Shown: positions 10,970 to 22,045, numbered from the stretch's first letter. The stretch is DNA of 64,000 nucleotides from Echinarachnius parma (GCA_037951105.1 JBAMJV010002056.1:124001-188000); one strand, 5' to 3'. The notes: generated by a model not told the origin, from the letters alone. Numbers and translations: made by a program.

Positions 10970-11405
10970 TGAATGTCATTGTCATCTATACCATGGAAAA
11001 TAACATGTTCTAGCAAATTTCTCTTGTTATGCCTCAAGCTGCCTGTTACAGTTTCATGTATGCAATATTTAATGTTATGTTCTGTTTTATGCCAGTAATA
11101 CATTCTACTCGTTTGAAGAAGAAAACACCTTTAGCTATCTGTTGATAAACATCACAATTTATTATTTGACAGACTTATGTGTGGTCTTTTATAATTGACA
11201 GACTTATGTGTGGTCTTTTATAATATAATTTACCTTCATACCTCGTGATGTTGTCTTTTCATTTGAGGAACATTATTTCAAGTCTCTTACCTTGCCTATG
11301 ATTTGTGCTGGAATATACACGGTTACAGTTCGTGTGTTAAATATTGCCAAATACATTAAAAAACTTCCGTTGTGTGTTAAACTGGGTAGTATGTTCATTA
11401 GTAAG
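10970..11405 (+). repeat. Repeat copy 1 of a local duplication
   Basis: Contains TCTATACCATGGAAA, CTCTTGTTATGCCTCAA, CTGCCTGTTACAG, GACATTCTACTC-like text, TTATGTGTGGTCTT, ATGTTGTCTTTTCA, TTTCAAGTCTCTTACC and ATATTGCCAAATA. The same series recurs in order at 11448-11545, 13284-13480 and 13837-13990. It is non-coding. A 29-bp segment (GACAGACTTATGTGTGG...) is tandemly duplicated at 11168-11225. Confidence 0.75.
11168..11225 (+). repeat. 29-bp tandem duplication
   Basis: GACAGACTTATGTGTGGTCT starts at 11168 and again at 11197, with identical copies. Confidence 0.95.
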
Positions 11406-11447
11406 CAACTATATTTTGATAATCTACTTTATGCTTGAATTGTCATT

Positions 11448-11545
11448 GTTATCTATACCATGGAAATATTGACTGTTATTGCAAGTTTCTCTTGTTATGC
11501 CTCAAACTGCCTGTTACAGGTTCATGTATGCACTGTTAAAGGGAT
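11448..11545 (+). repeat. Repeat copy 2, first piece
   Basis: TTGTTATCTATACCATGGAA, CTCTTGTTATGCCTCAAACT and GCCTGTTACAG match copy 1 at 10980-11060. The copy is broken at about 11545 by about 1.7 kb of other DNA and resumes at 13284. Confidence 0.75.
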
Positions 11546-12448
11546 CTAGTAGTAACTTTGCAAAAAGTGACAAGTGGTTGATACAATATAATTTATATTA
11601 TATCCCTTCTCGTAAGATTGTTGCATTAGGAGAGTACACAACAAGAAAAAGAATAGTTTTGACTAGAAAAGACGTTTCCCGGTGAATAGTACCGGTGAAT
11701 AGTACCCTTTGTATTGTGACGTCACGCATAGTTCACCTTTTCCCCCTGAAAAAAGGTACTATGTCCCCCCCCCTCCCCCCAAACCAAATAAATAAAAACA
11801 AAACAAACAAAGCAAGATCATAGATTTGTTTGCCCGCTCAGGTGTAGAGATGCGTGTTATAACAACCTCTCAGCGAGCGGATGTCTTGTTTTAGCTTGCG
11901 ATAGATGCTCGACCAGCTTTTCTAAAGAGTAATTAAACAAAAAATACAGACCGTGAATATCAATAAGTTCCAAAGAATATTCTAGACATGCATTTCATGT
12001 ATAACATGGCGGTATTCGAATGCATAACTTCCGAAAATGGGGCACAATTTGCATCGTTGATCTTCAGTGGCCGTGACAGTAATTCGTCATTCGACAATTA
12101 AATTGCAGCGGTCACTGCACTATGGCACATGCACACCGTGTGTGTGTATGTGTAATTTATTTCCCCATTCAATCATACATGTTAATTATTCACATTGCTG
12201 CGCGTGTTTGGCATTTGGGTGCGCAATAGTTGTTAATGCGCGTACTCATGAATGGAAAGGTAGCGCAATACGCGCTCTGCGTTAGGAATATTACGCAAAG
12301 GGGGCCAGTGTCACAAACAGAACACAGTAAGTGATGGTGCCATGTTCAATGGTTTGTTTTCCTTTATATCAATACTATCAATGGTTTGTTTTTCTTTATA
12401 TTATACTTTAATTTTATTTGAACAATACAGGTCGAAGGGATATAAAAC
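11546..12448. other. Inserted DNA between repeat pieces, no gene seen
   Basis: Contains a 13-bp duplication (GGTGAATAGTACC twice at about 11682-11708), a poly-C tract near 11765-11780 and A-rich simple sequence. The small open frames lack coding character. Its end at about 12448 grades into an imperfect palindrome. Confidence 0.4.
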
Positions 12449-12613
12449 AAATATACAATGACTCATTCTCGGAACAAGCTTAAACTATTCGCACTCAGGA
12501 ACAACAATAGTACCATTCTCCCTCGGGCCGATGGCCCTCGGGAGAACGGTACTATTTGATGTTCCTTCGATGCGAATAGTTTCAGCTAGATCCTCGAGTG
12601 TCATTGTATATTT
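12449..12613. repeat. Imperfect palindrome centred on GGGCCGATGGCCC
   Basis: Left arm AAATATACAATGACTC...AAACTATTCGC...AATAGTACC.TTCTCC pairs with GAGAACGGTACTATT...GCGAATAGTTT...GAGTGTCATTGTATATTT. The arms are about 80 bp with several mismatches. It is a foldback element or the fused ends of one. Confidence 0.75.
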
Positions 12614-12639
12614 GTATACTATTGCTATCCGATATGTCC

Positions 12640-12870
12640 ACTAGGTTTCTGTGAAAATGTCAAATTAAATGGACGTTATATGGCCAAGTAATGAGCAGAA
12701 ATGCAAAGTGATATTCACTAACTCACTGCACTCACTTTGTACACCGTTTCGAAAATCCAACGGATAAGTTATTATTTGAACACTTCAATCGTACAAATCT
12801 TTGTATCAAAAAGGAAATTAAAAAAAACCGAAACCTGTCTAGTGATTATATTGTTAATACAAATACAACA
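12640..12870 (-). repeat. Dispersed repeat family, reverse copy
   Basis: Reverse complement of the order seen at 23155-23365: CACTAACTCACTGCACTCA, TTTGTACAC, TCAATCGTACA.ATCTTTGTAT, and AAACCGAAACCTGTC. Also related to 1968-2215. The upstream GACGTTATATGGCCAAGTAATGAGC matches GCTCATAACTTGGCCATGCAATGTCC of the 23.3-kb copy in reverse. Confidence 0.7.
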
Positions 12871-12930
12871 AGGTATGAGGTAGCCGTTAGAATTCAAATT
12901 GTATTTTGAGGATTGGGACACTATTACTTA

Positions 12931-13268
12931 CCCAGCTAGCCACCTGACGTTGGGCCGATGTCGGAATTTGGTTGCCGGATGTCGGCATATCGCCGTTGGC
13001 TCGAATTTAAAATGTCCGCCAGCCCAACATCGTCACGACGTCATTTTTGTGATATATTGGCATAACGTCATTTTCCGACAATGGCCCAACATCATCTCAT
13101 GACATGATGTTGGGCCATTGTCGGAAAATGACCTTATGCCAATATATCACAAAAATGACGTCGTGACGATGTTGGGCTGGCGGACATTTTAACCTCGAGC
13201 CAACGGCGATATGCCGACATCCGGCAACCGAATTCCGACATCGGCCCAACGTCAGGTGGCTAGCTGGG
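12931..13268. mobile_element. 338-bp palindromic MITE with TA duplication
   Basis: Nearly perfect palindrome from CCCAGCTAGCCACCTGACG at the left end to its reverse complement at the right. It is flanked by TA at 12929-12930 and 13269-13270 and centred near 13099 with almost no loop. Only a handful of mismatches separate the two arms of about 165 bp. There is no coding frame. The ends (CCCAG.TAGC and ACGTTGGG motifs) resemble those of the large element at 45400-48915, which also has TA flanks, suggesting mobilisation by the same kind of transposase. Confidence 0.85.
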
Positions 13269-13283
13269 TAGTCCATTTAAAGG

Positions 13284-13480
13284 TCCATGTATACACTGTT
13301 TTATTTTATGTTCTGTTTTATATTTTTTGTAGGACATTCTACTCATTTGAAGCTATGAGTTGATAAACATGTATCATACTTCCCTGCTTTATTAATTAAA
13401 AGACGTATGTGTAGTCTTGTATAATGTAATTTACGGTACCTGTACCTCATATGTTGTCTTTTCAATTGAAGCACTGTAAT
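13284..13480 (+). repeat. Repeat copy 2, second piece
   Basis: TCCATGTATACACTGTT, TTATGTTCTGTTTTAT, GACATTCTACTC.TTTGAAG, GTTGATAAACAT, TATGTGTAGTCTT.TATAAT and ATGTTGTCTTTTCA match copy 1 (about 11050-11270). Confidence 0.7.
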
Positions 13481-13836
13481 ACAAGTGATCTGTTTACCTT
13501 ATATCCCCCAAGTTATGTTTGAGACTTTCATTTTTAAATTCCTGAAAAATGATATGTGAACATTTCATAGAAAAGTAAAACAAAGGTTACCTAACAGAGA
13601 AACTCAATGTTTGAATTGTTTGAATACTATGGACGATTGAGTATCTAAATTCAGATACTCTCTACTACGATCAGAAACTGCCGATAGACGCTCTCAAATT
13701 CAATCATAATTATATCAATGATTATAGAGACATTAACACAAATTACAACCCATTTAAATATTCTGTTAACGCAGGCCAAACAACACGGTACAATACCAGT
13801 CAGTAAGCTTTGTTGAAATTGTACAAGTTAATGGAT
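13481..13836. other. Insertion of about 350 bp in repeat copy 2
   Basis: Absent from copy 1, where GAGGAACATTATTTCAAGTC is continuous. No terminal repeats or coding domain were recognised. Confidence 0.5.
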
Positions 13837-13990
13837 TATTTTAAGTCTCTTGCCTTGATTTGTTCTGGAATTTACAAGGGTACATTTCGGGTGAAATATT
13901 GCCAAATAACGCAACAAATATGTATGTTCATGTACTGTATCTCGTTTCTGCGTCAAAGTTTATACACCACATTGTTTTTACATATTGTGT
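13837..13990 (+). repeat. Repeat copy 2, third piece
   Basis: TTTTAAGTCTCTTGCCTTG, TTTGT.CTGGAAT and AATATTGCCAAATA match copy 1 near 11270-11360. The small open frame here is repeat sequence and not a gene. Confidence 0.65.
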
Positions 13991-15234
13991 AGAATTTTTT
14001 TTCTATAAATGAAGACAATGCCAAGTTTCTTTCCTTTTATTTTGCTTAATAAAGAAAACAAATACACTTACTTTAATATCAATGTGTGTATATATTGTAT
14101 TTTTGTATTATAAATGGAGAGAGTGCAAAGAAGGAGGTGAACATGACTGTGCGTAAGTTACTGATTTATATGATGATATTGGATCCTTAATCAGATGAAT
14201 CACAGAAATCTTCACATTACACACAAAGTTTGGCATATGTTTTTATTGTTATCAGTCATAGTTTGTCATCTGCAATGTACTATCACCCCATTAATCCAAA
14301 ATATAGTTTTGTACCAGATATTGTCCAGAAAAAAAACAACAACACTGAATACACAACAACTTTATAAGTAATATAGATTGAAATAGACTGGCTTAGACAA
14401 GTATTTAATCAATAACTGGCTTAAACAATATTTGAACTGGGAATGTTTATTTGTCAATCCAGTAGATATTACATAATCGATCATCTCACATTTTTTATTT
14501 TACCCATTGACAAGATACGAACAAATTTCTTCAACATTATACCAGTACAGAACTTCCCTTTATTACATTTTGTACAGGGTTATAAAATGGTATATACATG
14601 TATAAGCAAATAAATAACTATAACATATATTTCTTAGTATTATTATTTGACCAAAAATCATAGTAGCTGTCTACAGTGTACAGTACAACACAAATATAAC
14701 AAAATAACCACCATGAAAGTGGTCATTTGGTTCTGATTATATTCTGAATATACTTTCTTTCATTAAAACTGCAGTCAGGTTATAAACAATGTTTTGAATG
14801 GATTTCAAAATGCTCAAACCATTTGAGTATAATATACAAAATATGGTAATTGACTAATGTATTGTGTCTCTATCACAAACATCCCATGCTATGTATGGGA
14901 CTGTGATATCACAATACTGACCCATCTAACTCGTAAAATGACCCATTTGCGGAATATTCCAGCCCAATTTCTGTCATTTATGGTAGAGGTTTCAATTAAT
15001 TACCATATCGTCAATAAGTGTGACACTTTATATGCATTTGACGGTTTCCCCGACTCATTCAATTCCGATTCACTTGTCATTTTCGCATCGGTGCCTCGTG
15101 ACCTAGGCGCAACAATTGATACATTTTCTGTGAAATCGACATATTGAAAGAAAAGTTGTGTTCCTGACCCGATTAAAATTCGGAATAACACGAATCTAGT
15201 ATCAACAGAAAGGGCTGAAAACGCTGATAAAGAA
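13991..15234. other. Unassigned AT-rich sequence
   Basis: No recognised gene or element. An open frame at 14857-15147 has no recognisable domain and borders the inverted-repeat arm. GTGTTCCTGACCCGATTAAA at about 15157 recurs at about 5636, a short shared segment of unknown meaning. Confidence 0.35.
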
Positions 15235-15746
15235 CAATTTTAAACCGATTCTAATTGCAAGTATTTTTAATGAGACAACATAATTCAGAGGTCTACCTCA
15301 ATAAATGTGTTTCGAACACCTCCAAATCCAAGATGGCGTCCAAAAAGGCAGCCGTTTTGTATTGCTATAGATAATTGGCGAGATTTCCCAAACAACACCT
15401 TATATCAACATTATTCTGCAATCATCTTAAAGACAATAAAATTTCCTATAATCTGATACCAAAACACCCTGATGTTCAGGATATGTATCATGGTAATTTT
15501 TAGCCCCAAACTCAAATTATATGCATTTTTCCCCCAAAATATGAAATTATTGATTTACATAATTACGTATAAATCAATAATTGTATTAGTAGTCAATGTA
15601 ATACTTCTCCAGAAACTGTCCAATTATATTGACAATACTCTCTGAAAATTTCAAGTTTATACCATATCTGAACAAAAAGTTATAGTACGTTGAAGTCAGC
15701 ATTAGCTATCCACAAAATGGGTAGTTTTGCATGATTTCTCATGCTA
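15235..15746 (+). repeat. Long inverted repeat, left arm
   Basis: About 510 bp pairing with 16980-17466. Shared blocks in inverse orientation include AGGTCTACCTCAA, TCCAAGATGGCGTCCAAA, CCTATAATCTGATACCAAA, AAATTATTGATTTACATAATTA, AACTGTCCAATTATAT and ACAATACTCTCT.AAAATTTC. The arms are diverged by mismatches and small indels. Confidence 0.85.
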
Positions 15747-15748
15747 TA

Positions 15749-16977
15749 CAGGGTGTCTCAAAAATTTGTGATCTTAACAAATAAGAGGATTTGTATACCA
15801 ATTGATTGCGTCAATCTCGGGACACCTTCAATGAACAAATGTAAAAAGAAACACCATTTCTTGTAATATGATGAATATTTCACCATCATTATGTAGTCCG
15901 CGTAGATGTTGTGTCTGTCCTGTATTTGTTTAACTGCATTTATCATAAATCAAACGCTACTACTGAACTTAATTCCACTCCACATGGAGCATTCCAGTCA
16001 GCTGCATACTGACGCGCATGCCATGCATATTGCGAATTCGAATCATTCTGGGTGTCCATGATGTGTTTAAAACGGTATCAAGATCATGCTCATTATCTTT
16101 AATAAGTGTCTTACTGAAGTACACAATATTCGGGACATAATGATCGTGCGTAGAGCGTATATATAGCTTCGAACAACATCTTGATCGCGAGGAACGCACA
16201 TGCCCTTCATATCTTATTACATGTACATGGAGACCATAAAGGTATATACAATTTGTCTGACTCAGTATTAAAACAAAACAAACTCATTTTCTAAACTAAT
16301 ATGCACAACACCGAAAGCCTCAGCAAGCCGAATGTTTACTTGTTTTGCACTACACTGTATTCGTGTAACCATGGTAACAACACCCGATTATGGACAGAAA
16401 TATACCAAATCAACAAATATTTACTTTAAAACTTAAACATAGCAGCTACAGGGTGTTTTTCACATGTGATTTGTTTTCCTCCATGTTCACGCGAAAATTA
16501 GTGTGCATAATGCGGCTTGTAGCAGCCATAATTATATATGATTTATTATATTTCTATTGTTGTTGTTACTATGGTTACAAATGTACATGGTGGTACAAAA
16601 AGTTAACCTAAGATATAAACCTAATAGCCTATTCAAAGTGTTTTACGAACCCTGAAAAAGTCTAGCTAACTGTGGTGTTCCGACTAATAATCATGTTAAA
16701 AACATAATTATCCAGATATGGTCTATCCAACTGTAAATGACGAGTGCCTCCCATTCAAATATTGCACTATGCACTTTGCATAATGGATTTCCTATTGCAG
16801 TGGAATTACCGATACACTATTTTCGTGTACTATTGCAAACCGATGGCGGCATATTTATGCCATAAAAGAAGAAAGCTGAAGGTTTTGCTTTAAAATTGTG
16901 TCAAAAATATGTCATTATTTAGGAGAAATTCTTGAATAAAGTCCGTAAACAAGAAAGACATTTATTGGGGCACCCTG
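15749..16977. mobile_element. Mariner-like TA-flanked element, 1.23 kb
   Basis: Ends CAGGGTGTCTCAAAAA and, in reverse from the right, CAGGGTGCCCCAATAA, flanked by TA (15747-15748 and 16978-16979). Length and end motif fit a Tc1/mariner-type element. Internal frames such as 15969-16199 (-) show no recognisable DDE signature, so it is degenerate or non-autonomous. It sits at the centre of a long inverted repeat, as if inserted into the spacer of a foldback element. Confidence 0.7.
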
Positions 16978-16979
16978 TA

Positions 16980-17466
16980 TAGATATCGATATCAAATGCT
17001 GAGTTCCAAGAATTATAACTTTTTGTTGAGATACAATATACACTTGAAATTTTTAGAGAGTATTGTTGATATAATTGGACAGTTTTTAGAAAAGTATTAA
17101 TTCAACTGCTAATGCAATCATCGATATAATTATGCCTAATTATGTAAATCAATAATTTCATATTTTCGGGAAAAATGCCTAAAATTTGAGTTTTGGGCTG
17201 AAAATTACCGTGTTACATATTCTGACACCCACTGTGTTTGGTATCAGATTATAGGAAATTTGATGGTCTTCAATATGATTGCAAAATCATGCTTATTCCA
17301 GGTGTTGTTTGTGAAATCTGGCCAATAATCTATAGCAAGTCAAAACGGCTACTTCTTTGGACGCCATCTTGGATTTAGAGGTGTTTGCAACAAATTTGTT
17401 GAGGTAGACCTCTGAATTAATTTGTCTCACTAAAAATACTTGCAAATTAAATTGTTTTAAACTTGT
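16980..17466 (-). repeat. Long inverted repeat, right arm
   Basis: Reverse-oriented partner of 15235-15746: ATAACTTTTTGTT, GAGAGTATTGTTGATATAAT, TTATGTAAATCAATAATTTC, TTTGGTATCAGATTATAGG, TTGGACGCCATCTTGGA and TTGAGGTAGACCTCTGAATT. Confidence 0.85.
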
Positions 17467-18429
17467 TGTGGAGATCTGGCAACCTAATTCCTTAAGGAAG
17501 CCACTTTTTCGATGTTGGCCCTCCCCTTATTGGCAGAGATAATTTATTTACATAGCGATTATAGTATCTGGCTGGTTTCGACGCTGAATTGATAACGGGT
17601 GGATAGGAAGTACCCATTTGACCACGGAGCAGCTCGTTACACTATTCACTTCATAAATGAGATAGCAAGGCAAATCCGTCTATGGTGAAGCGAGTTTTTC
17701 CAAATGATATATGGGTAACTCCACGAAAAATGTTACCCAAGGATGGAAAAGTTAAGCTCATGGGACAGCCTTGTTAACTACTGGATAGTAATGAGGAAGG
17801 ACCATATTTTGATGACTAAAGGAAAAAATTTGAAATTCAATGCAGAATATTTTTTGTGTGGCCATTGAAGTTGGGACAAAAATTATGTTATTACCCCCCA
17901 AAATGATGAAATTTGCATCCGTTGTTTGTGAAATAAAATTTTTAAATATGGATCACTTCAAAACAATAATTCATTTGCATTGTTTTAACATCATAGAAAA
18001 GGAAATTGTGTAAAAATCTTTACTTTAAAACAAAATGTTATTGGATTAAATCTTGATTCTTACAACATTGATGTGTAATGTCTGTGACGTTTTAGATATT
18101 AAAGTTTTTGTAGAAGCAGAAGTCCTAATTCAATTTAATTCAAAATCCATTTGCAAAGCTAGAATGTGATATCATAAAGTATATGAAGAGCATTTACTAA
18201 AATATTTGATGGTTTGTCCAGAATGGCGTCACGGACATTACGTCACAACTGCGTCACGGACTTTATATACACAGTGAAAAGTATAAAAATGCAGAGCTAA
18301 ACATTTTCAAGCATTATTTTATTATGTAAATGTCTTATTTTAGCCAAGAAATAAGATAATCCCAAGTAACAGTGGAACTACTACCTTCCTGGTACAAGTT
18401 TTAAAACATTGTATCATTAATCGGCTTAT
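17467..18429. other. Unassigned sequence
   Basis: No recognisable gene. GCGTCACGGAC is repeated at about 18226 and 18250. Nothing else stands out. Confidence 0.35.
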
Positions 18430-18616
18430 GCCGAAAGGGTAAGTAGCGTCGCGTCGCGTCGCGTTGACTTGAACGCGACCATTCGTCCAAAGCCCCCCCC
18501 CCCCCCCCGGTTTTGCCGAAAGGGTGCGTTGGGAACGTCGCGTCGCGTCGCGTTTACTGGAACGCGACCATTCGTCCAAAGCCCCCCCCCCCCCCCACCG
18601 GTTTTGCCGAAAGGGT
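18430..18616. repeat. Tandem repeat with CGTCG core, two copies
   Basis: GCCGAAAGGGT begins at 18430, 18515 and 18606. Each unit has a (GTCGC)3-like stretch, GGAACGCGACCATTCGTCC, AAAG, a poly-C tract and CGGTTTTGCCG. Unit length varies (85 and 91) mainly in the poly-C run. Notably more GC-rich than its surroundings. Confidence 0.85.
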
Positions 18617-18654
18617 GTGTTAAAAAAAAGATCGTACTGTTAGGTTGCTTGAAC

Positions 18655-18900
18655 TATTTTTGTTGCCAGTGGTAAAAATGCCAGAAGTAAAAATGCCAGA
18701 GGTAAAAATGCCAGAGGAAAAAACGCCAGAGGAAATATTACAGTGTAAAAGACTGCAAATCTATTTTGTTCTCATCAAGATTATGGTACATGCCCCCCCC
18801 CCCCAAAAAAAAAAGCTTTCCTTTGCCCAGGATAAAACTTATTTCGTAGACAGACTTTGTATTCGCATACACTATACATTTTATAATTAATCTTCGATTG
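18655..18900 (+). repeat. Inverted repeat left arm with AAAATGCCAGA minisatellite
   Basis: Begins with a 15-bp minisatellite (GTAAAAATGCCAGAG) in about five copies (18670-18735), then TTACAGTGTAAAAGACTGCA, CTCATCAAGATTATGGTAC, poly-C, poly-A and AGGATAAAACTTATTTCGTA. The whole order recurs inverted at 19105-19560. Confidence 0.85.
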
Positions 18901-19104
18901 AGAGGGAGGGAGGGGGGGGGGGGGGGGGGGGGGGCGAAGGGAGGGGCATTATTTCCATGATTCACTGGTGAGAGAGCCAAAAGGCCCACATTGACATGCC
19001 CAGAGTGTAAAGAGTGGGTGGGGGGGGGGGGGGGGGGGGCAATGGTTGCAGGCAGCAGCAGAAAATATTTTTTCAATCAACACCACAAGAAGCTTTTTGG
19101 TTCA
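18901..19104. repeat. Hairpin spacer with two poly-G tracts
   Basis: Poly-G runs at about 18912-18934 and 19019-19039 separate the arms. The open frames here are proline/glycine-rich by-products of poly-G/C. Confidence 0.8.
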
Positions 19105-19560
19105 TAGCCATTAATAACTTTCGAAGATGACTTATATATACATAGTGTATACAAATACAAAGTCCGTTTACAAAACCAAGTTTTATCCTGAGCAAATTAA
19201 AACATTTTAATCGTTTGAAGCCATGAATGTTTTTTTTTGTTTGTTTGTTTGTTGTTTTTTTTTTTTTTGGGGGGGGGGGGCATGTACCATAATCTTGATG
19301 AGGAAAAAAAAGAGATTTGCAGTCCTTTACACTGTTATATTTCCTCTGACATTTTTTCCTCTGGCATTTTTACTTCTGGCATTTTTACCACTGGCATTTC
19401 TACCGCTGGCATTTTTTGTCACTGGCATTTTTACCACTGGCATTTTTGTCACTGACATTTTTACCACTGGCATTTTTGTTACTAGCATTTTTGCCACTGG
19501 CATTTTTACCACTGGCATTTTTTCCTCTGGCATTTTTTCCAATGGCATTATTACATGTAG
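19105..19560 (-). repeat. Inverted repeat right arm with expanded minisatellite
   Basis: Reverse-oriented partner of 18655-18900: AAGTTTTATCCTGAGC, poly-T then poly-G (about 19246-19280), GTACCATAATCTTGATGAG, TTGCAGTC.TTTACACTGT and then about 13 copies of a 15-bp CTGGCATTTTTACCA unit (19355-19545). This arm carries more minisatellite copies than the left. Apparent open frames (for example 19223-19630) are repeat translations, not genes. Confidence 0.85.
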
Positions 19561-19895
19561 CCTACATACAAACATACACAAACACATATGCATAGACCAA
19601 GGAGGTATACATGTACAAGACGAGTACTAGTAGTACTAGTAGGCCTACTATCCATGCACAAACATACAACCACACCCACACACACGGCAAACGACACATT
19701 TTCATTTTACTGTTTTGGTTTTCTTACGTGTCGTAAAACAAATTCTGCTTGAACTGCCATTCCACTGGGAAGTAAAAAGCTGACTGCACGGTGGACACTT
19801 TGCCCCTGTCATTATCTTTACGTTTGGTTTATAAAAGCTTCTGACCACTCGGGCAATGAGAATTAAGGGGTTTCAGGGACGAGCACCGTACTAGG

Positions 19896-19972
19896 GTTTT
19901 ATATAGCTCAGTCGGAAGAGCACCGGTCTAGCAATCCGGAGGTCTCGGGTTCGAATCCCGTTGGAATTCCAT
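19896..19972 (+). pseudogene. tRNA-like module (tRNA pseudogene or SINE head)
   Basis: Has an internal RNA polymerase III A box (TAGCTCAGTCGG, 19904-19915) and B box (GGTTCGAATCC, 19948-19958) at tRNA spacing. D arm GCTC/GAGC, anticodon stem CCGG/CCGG and T stem CGGG/CCCG form, and the anticodon loop CTAGCAA would read AGC (Ala type). The 7-bp acceptor stem pairs at only about four positions and the anticodon and T stems each end in a U-U mismatch, so it is not a clean tRNA. It is followed by ATTCCATCTTTGCCC, not by a clear terminator. Confidence 0.6.
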
Positions 19973-21120
19973 CTTTGCCCTATTTTAATCACAATATATT
20001 TCTGGTCAGTTTCTTTATAATCATGTTTGAATTAATCTTTACTTTTGGCAAGAGGAATACCAAGAAAAGCTTTATTTGAAGTTGAAATGATCCATAATTT
20101 AGGTAGTTTCAAACTAATGTTCACATTCACATGTGGGACAATGATGTTCCACAAATGGCGTGTACACAAACTAACACGGGTTTGTGGAAACATCCAAAAC
20201 AAACACATACACACAAATGTACATTGAAATAAATAATTTTTGTTAAAGGACATTTTGAACGTTTAGAGGCTGTTTTTTTTATTGTATTCATGACCAGACT
20301 GCATGAGGCTGTGCTAGACGCGTACATCTTTCCATGACAAAGTAATGTTAATAAATTTATCGCATTATTGAGGTGTTACAGAGTCTAAAATGACCTTTGT
20401 TTCAGTAACAAATCAAAAACACATTACATTTTTGAAAATTACGTTGCCATGAAATCGCTCCTGTCAGAATTTTAAAAATGCATGCTTCTTTTTCTTAGGT
20501 GAATGGAAAGGCAAGATGGAACAGAGTATGAGCGTTGTGACTTATTCCATCGCCAACCTCTGGTGTATATTTACACACTTTGTCACAATCAACGTTAAAT
20601 TCTAACAGTCAACAAATGAACATCAACGTATAAACACTTTACCTATTACCAAATTACCTATCTCATTAAAAAAATCAATCATCTTCTCAGATAAAAAAGA
20701 AATGTATTTGCTGAATGTGGAGACCAAGAACTTAAATTAATACGGCTAGGTTCCGATTTAAAGGCTCATATCCGACATACTGTTGCCTTCGAAGTGATGC
20801 ACATTTGTGACATTTTCATTTTTTGACAGCATTTTTCTTATAATATGTCATAGAATAGAAACTAATTAATATAAATGATAAAAAGCTTTCATGGTGAAAT
20901 TAGGAAGGTTAGCAAAACATTGGCACAAAACAAGAACATTTTAGCAATGATTTTGAGTCATTAATCAGCGTAACAAAAACATACAACATTGGAGGCAAAA
21001 GTAAAAATCTGGTTATAAATCTTTATCAAAGAAAATTATATTTACCCCATTTAACAAGTGGTTACATGATTAAATCAGCAAGACATTTCGGGAGATGCTG
21101 CAGTCCTCGGCTGCATTTTC
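19973..21120. other. Unassigned sequence
   Basis: No recognised element or gene. Open frames on both strands are short and overlapping (20032-20253) and look like chance. Confidence 0.35.
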
Positions 21121-21135
21121 ATGGGCCACCCTGTA
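21121..21135. other. Solitary mariner-type end
   Basis: GGGCCACCCTG followed by TA matches the right end of the element at 25263-26592. I found no matching left end upstream, so it may be a remnant. Confidence 0.4.
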
Positions 21136-21934
21136 CAATAATTCTACCAATATATCATGTCAACCAAAATTGTCCTGATCTAATATGATCACTGTCCTGA
21201 TGATCTCGTGAAATATGTTAATCCCAATATAAAAAGTAAACAAAATCGTCTTGTTTGGAGACCGGAAATAATTTTGCAGGCGTTCTAAAATTCAATCACC
21301 ATTGCACAGACACAGTGCAATGGCAGTGCACACCAAAGCTAGTCCACTCGTCTTCCAGAACTCTGGCATAGGACCTTGCCAGCGGAAGCCTCGTTCCGTG
21401 GATTTAATTTGCCGAAAATTGTTAGAATCGCGATGTGAAATGTCACAAAAAGACATTATGAAATGAAAACATACCTATGAAATATAAGCTTGATATATTT
21501 GTTATGGATATCTATCATTTTAGTGTCCATTTATTTCCCCAAATGTGATTTTTCGATCATTTCCTTGTCGGCTGTAGGTCCCTTTTCAAGTATATAGTAG
21601 AAAGTATTGCAAGCGCTGCATGCGTGCGGTATCATATCATCAGATCAGCTGAGCAAAGCTGATAGGTGTTTTGCACATACTCCCTATATTATACGTGTTG
21701 CAAAGACTTCCAGGGGAGGTGTGCGTTTGCTAAAACTAACAGCATTTTGTTTTTGAAGTAGATAATTGAAGAGATAGAGTGGGAGAGAGTGTTTTTGATA
21801 CTGAAACATCACAATAATATGCGCTCCCGAGTTTTTTTGTTTCTTGGTCTCTTTCTTGGAACAATTTAAACAGAAATCGCGGCATATTTTCCCCAATTTT
21901 GTGCGATGTTTCCGAAACACCTGTGCTATTTACT

Positions 21935-22045
21935 CGTAATTGAACAGTGTCCCGGTCGGGCCAGCCAAATGACTTATTTTTAGAAATTGCTGGCCCGACC
22001 ACAATGTTTACTGGCCCCGTGCCATCGGGCCAGCGTTAGTGTCGA
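21935..22045. repeat. GGGCCAGC inverted motif cluster
   Basis: CGGTCGGGCCAGC is followed by GCTGGCCCGACCA and then ATCGGGCCAGCG, giving a hairpin of about 50 bp. A long poly-C tract follows at about 22058-22084. Confidence 0.6.

Noticed and set aside
12067-12285. 72-codon Cys-rich frame
   Set aside because: Short, no spaced-cysteine motif that matches a family, and no splice or promoter context.
19223-19630. Leucine/phenylalanine-rich open frame as a membrane protein
   Set aside because: It is a translation of the 15-bp CTGGCATTTTTACCA minisatellite and adjoining poly-T/poly-G.
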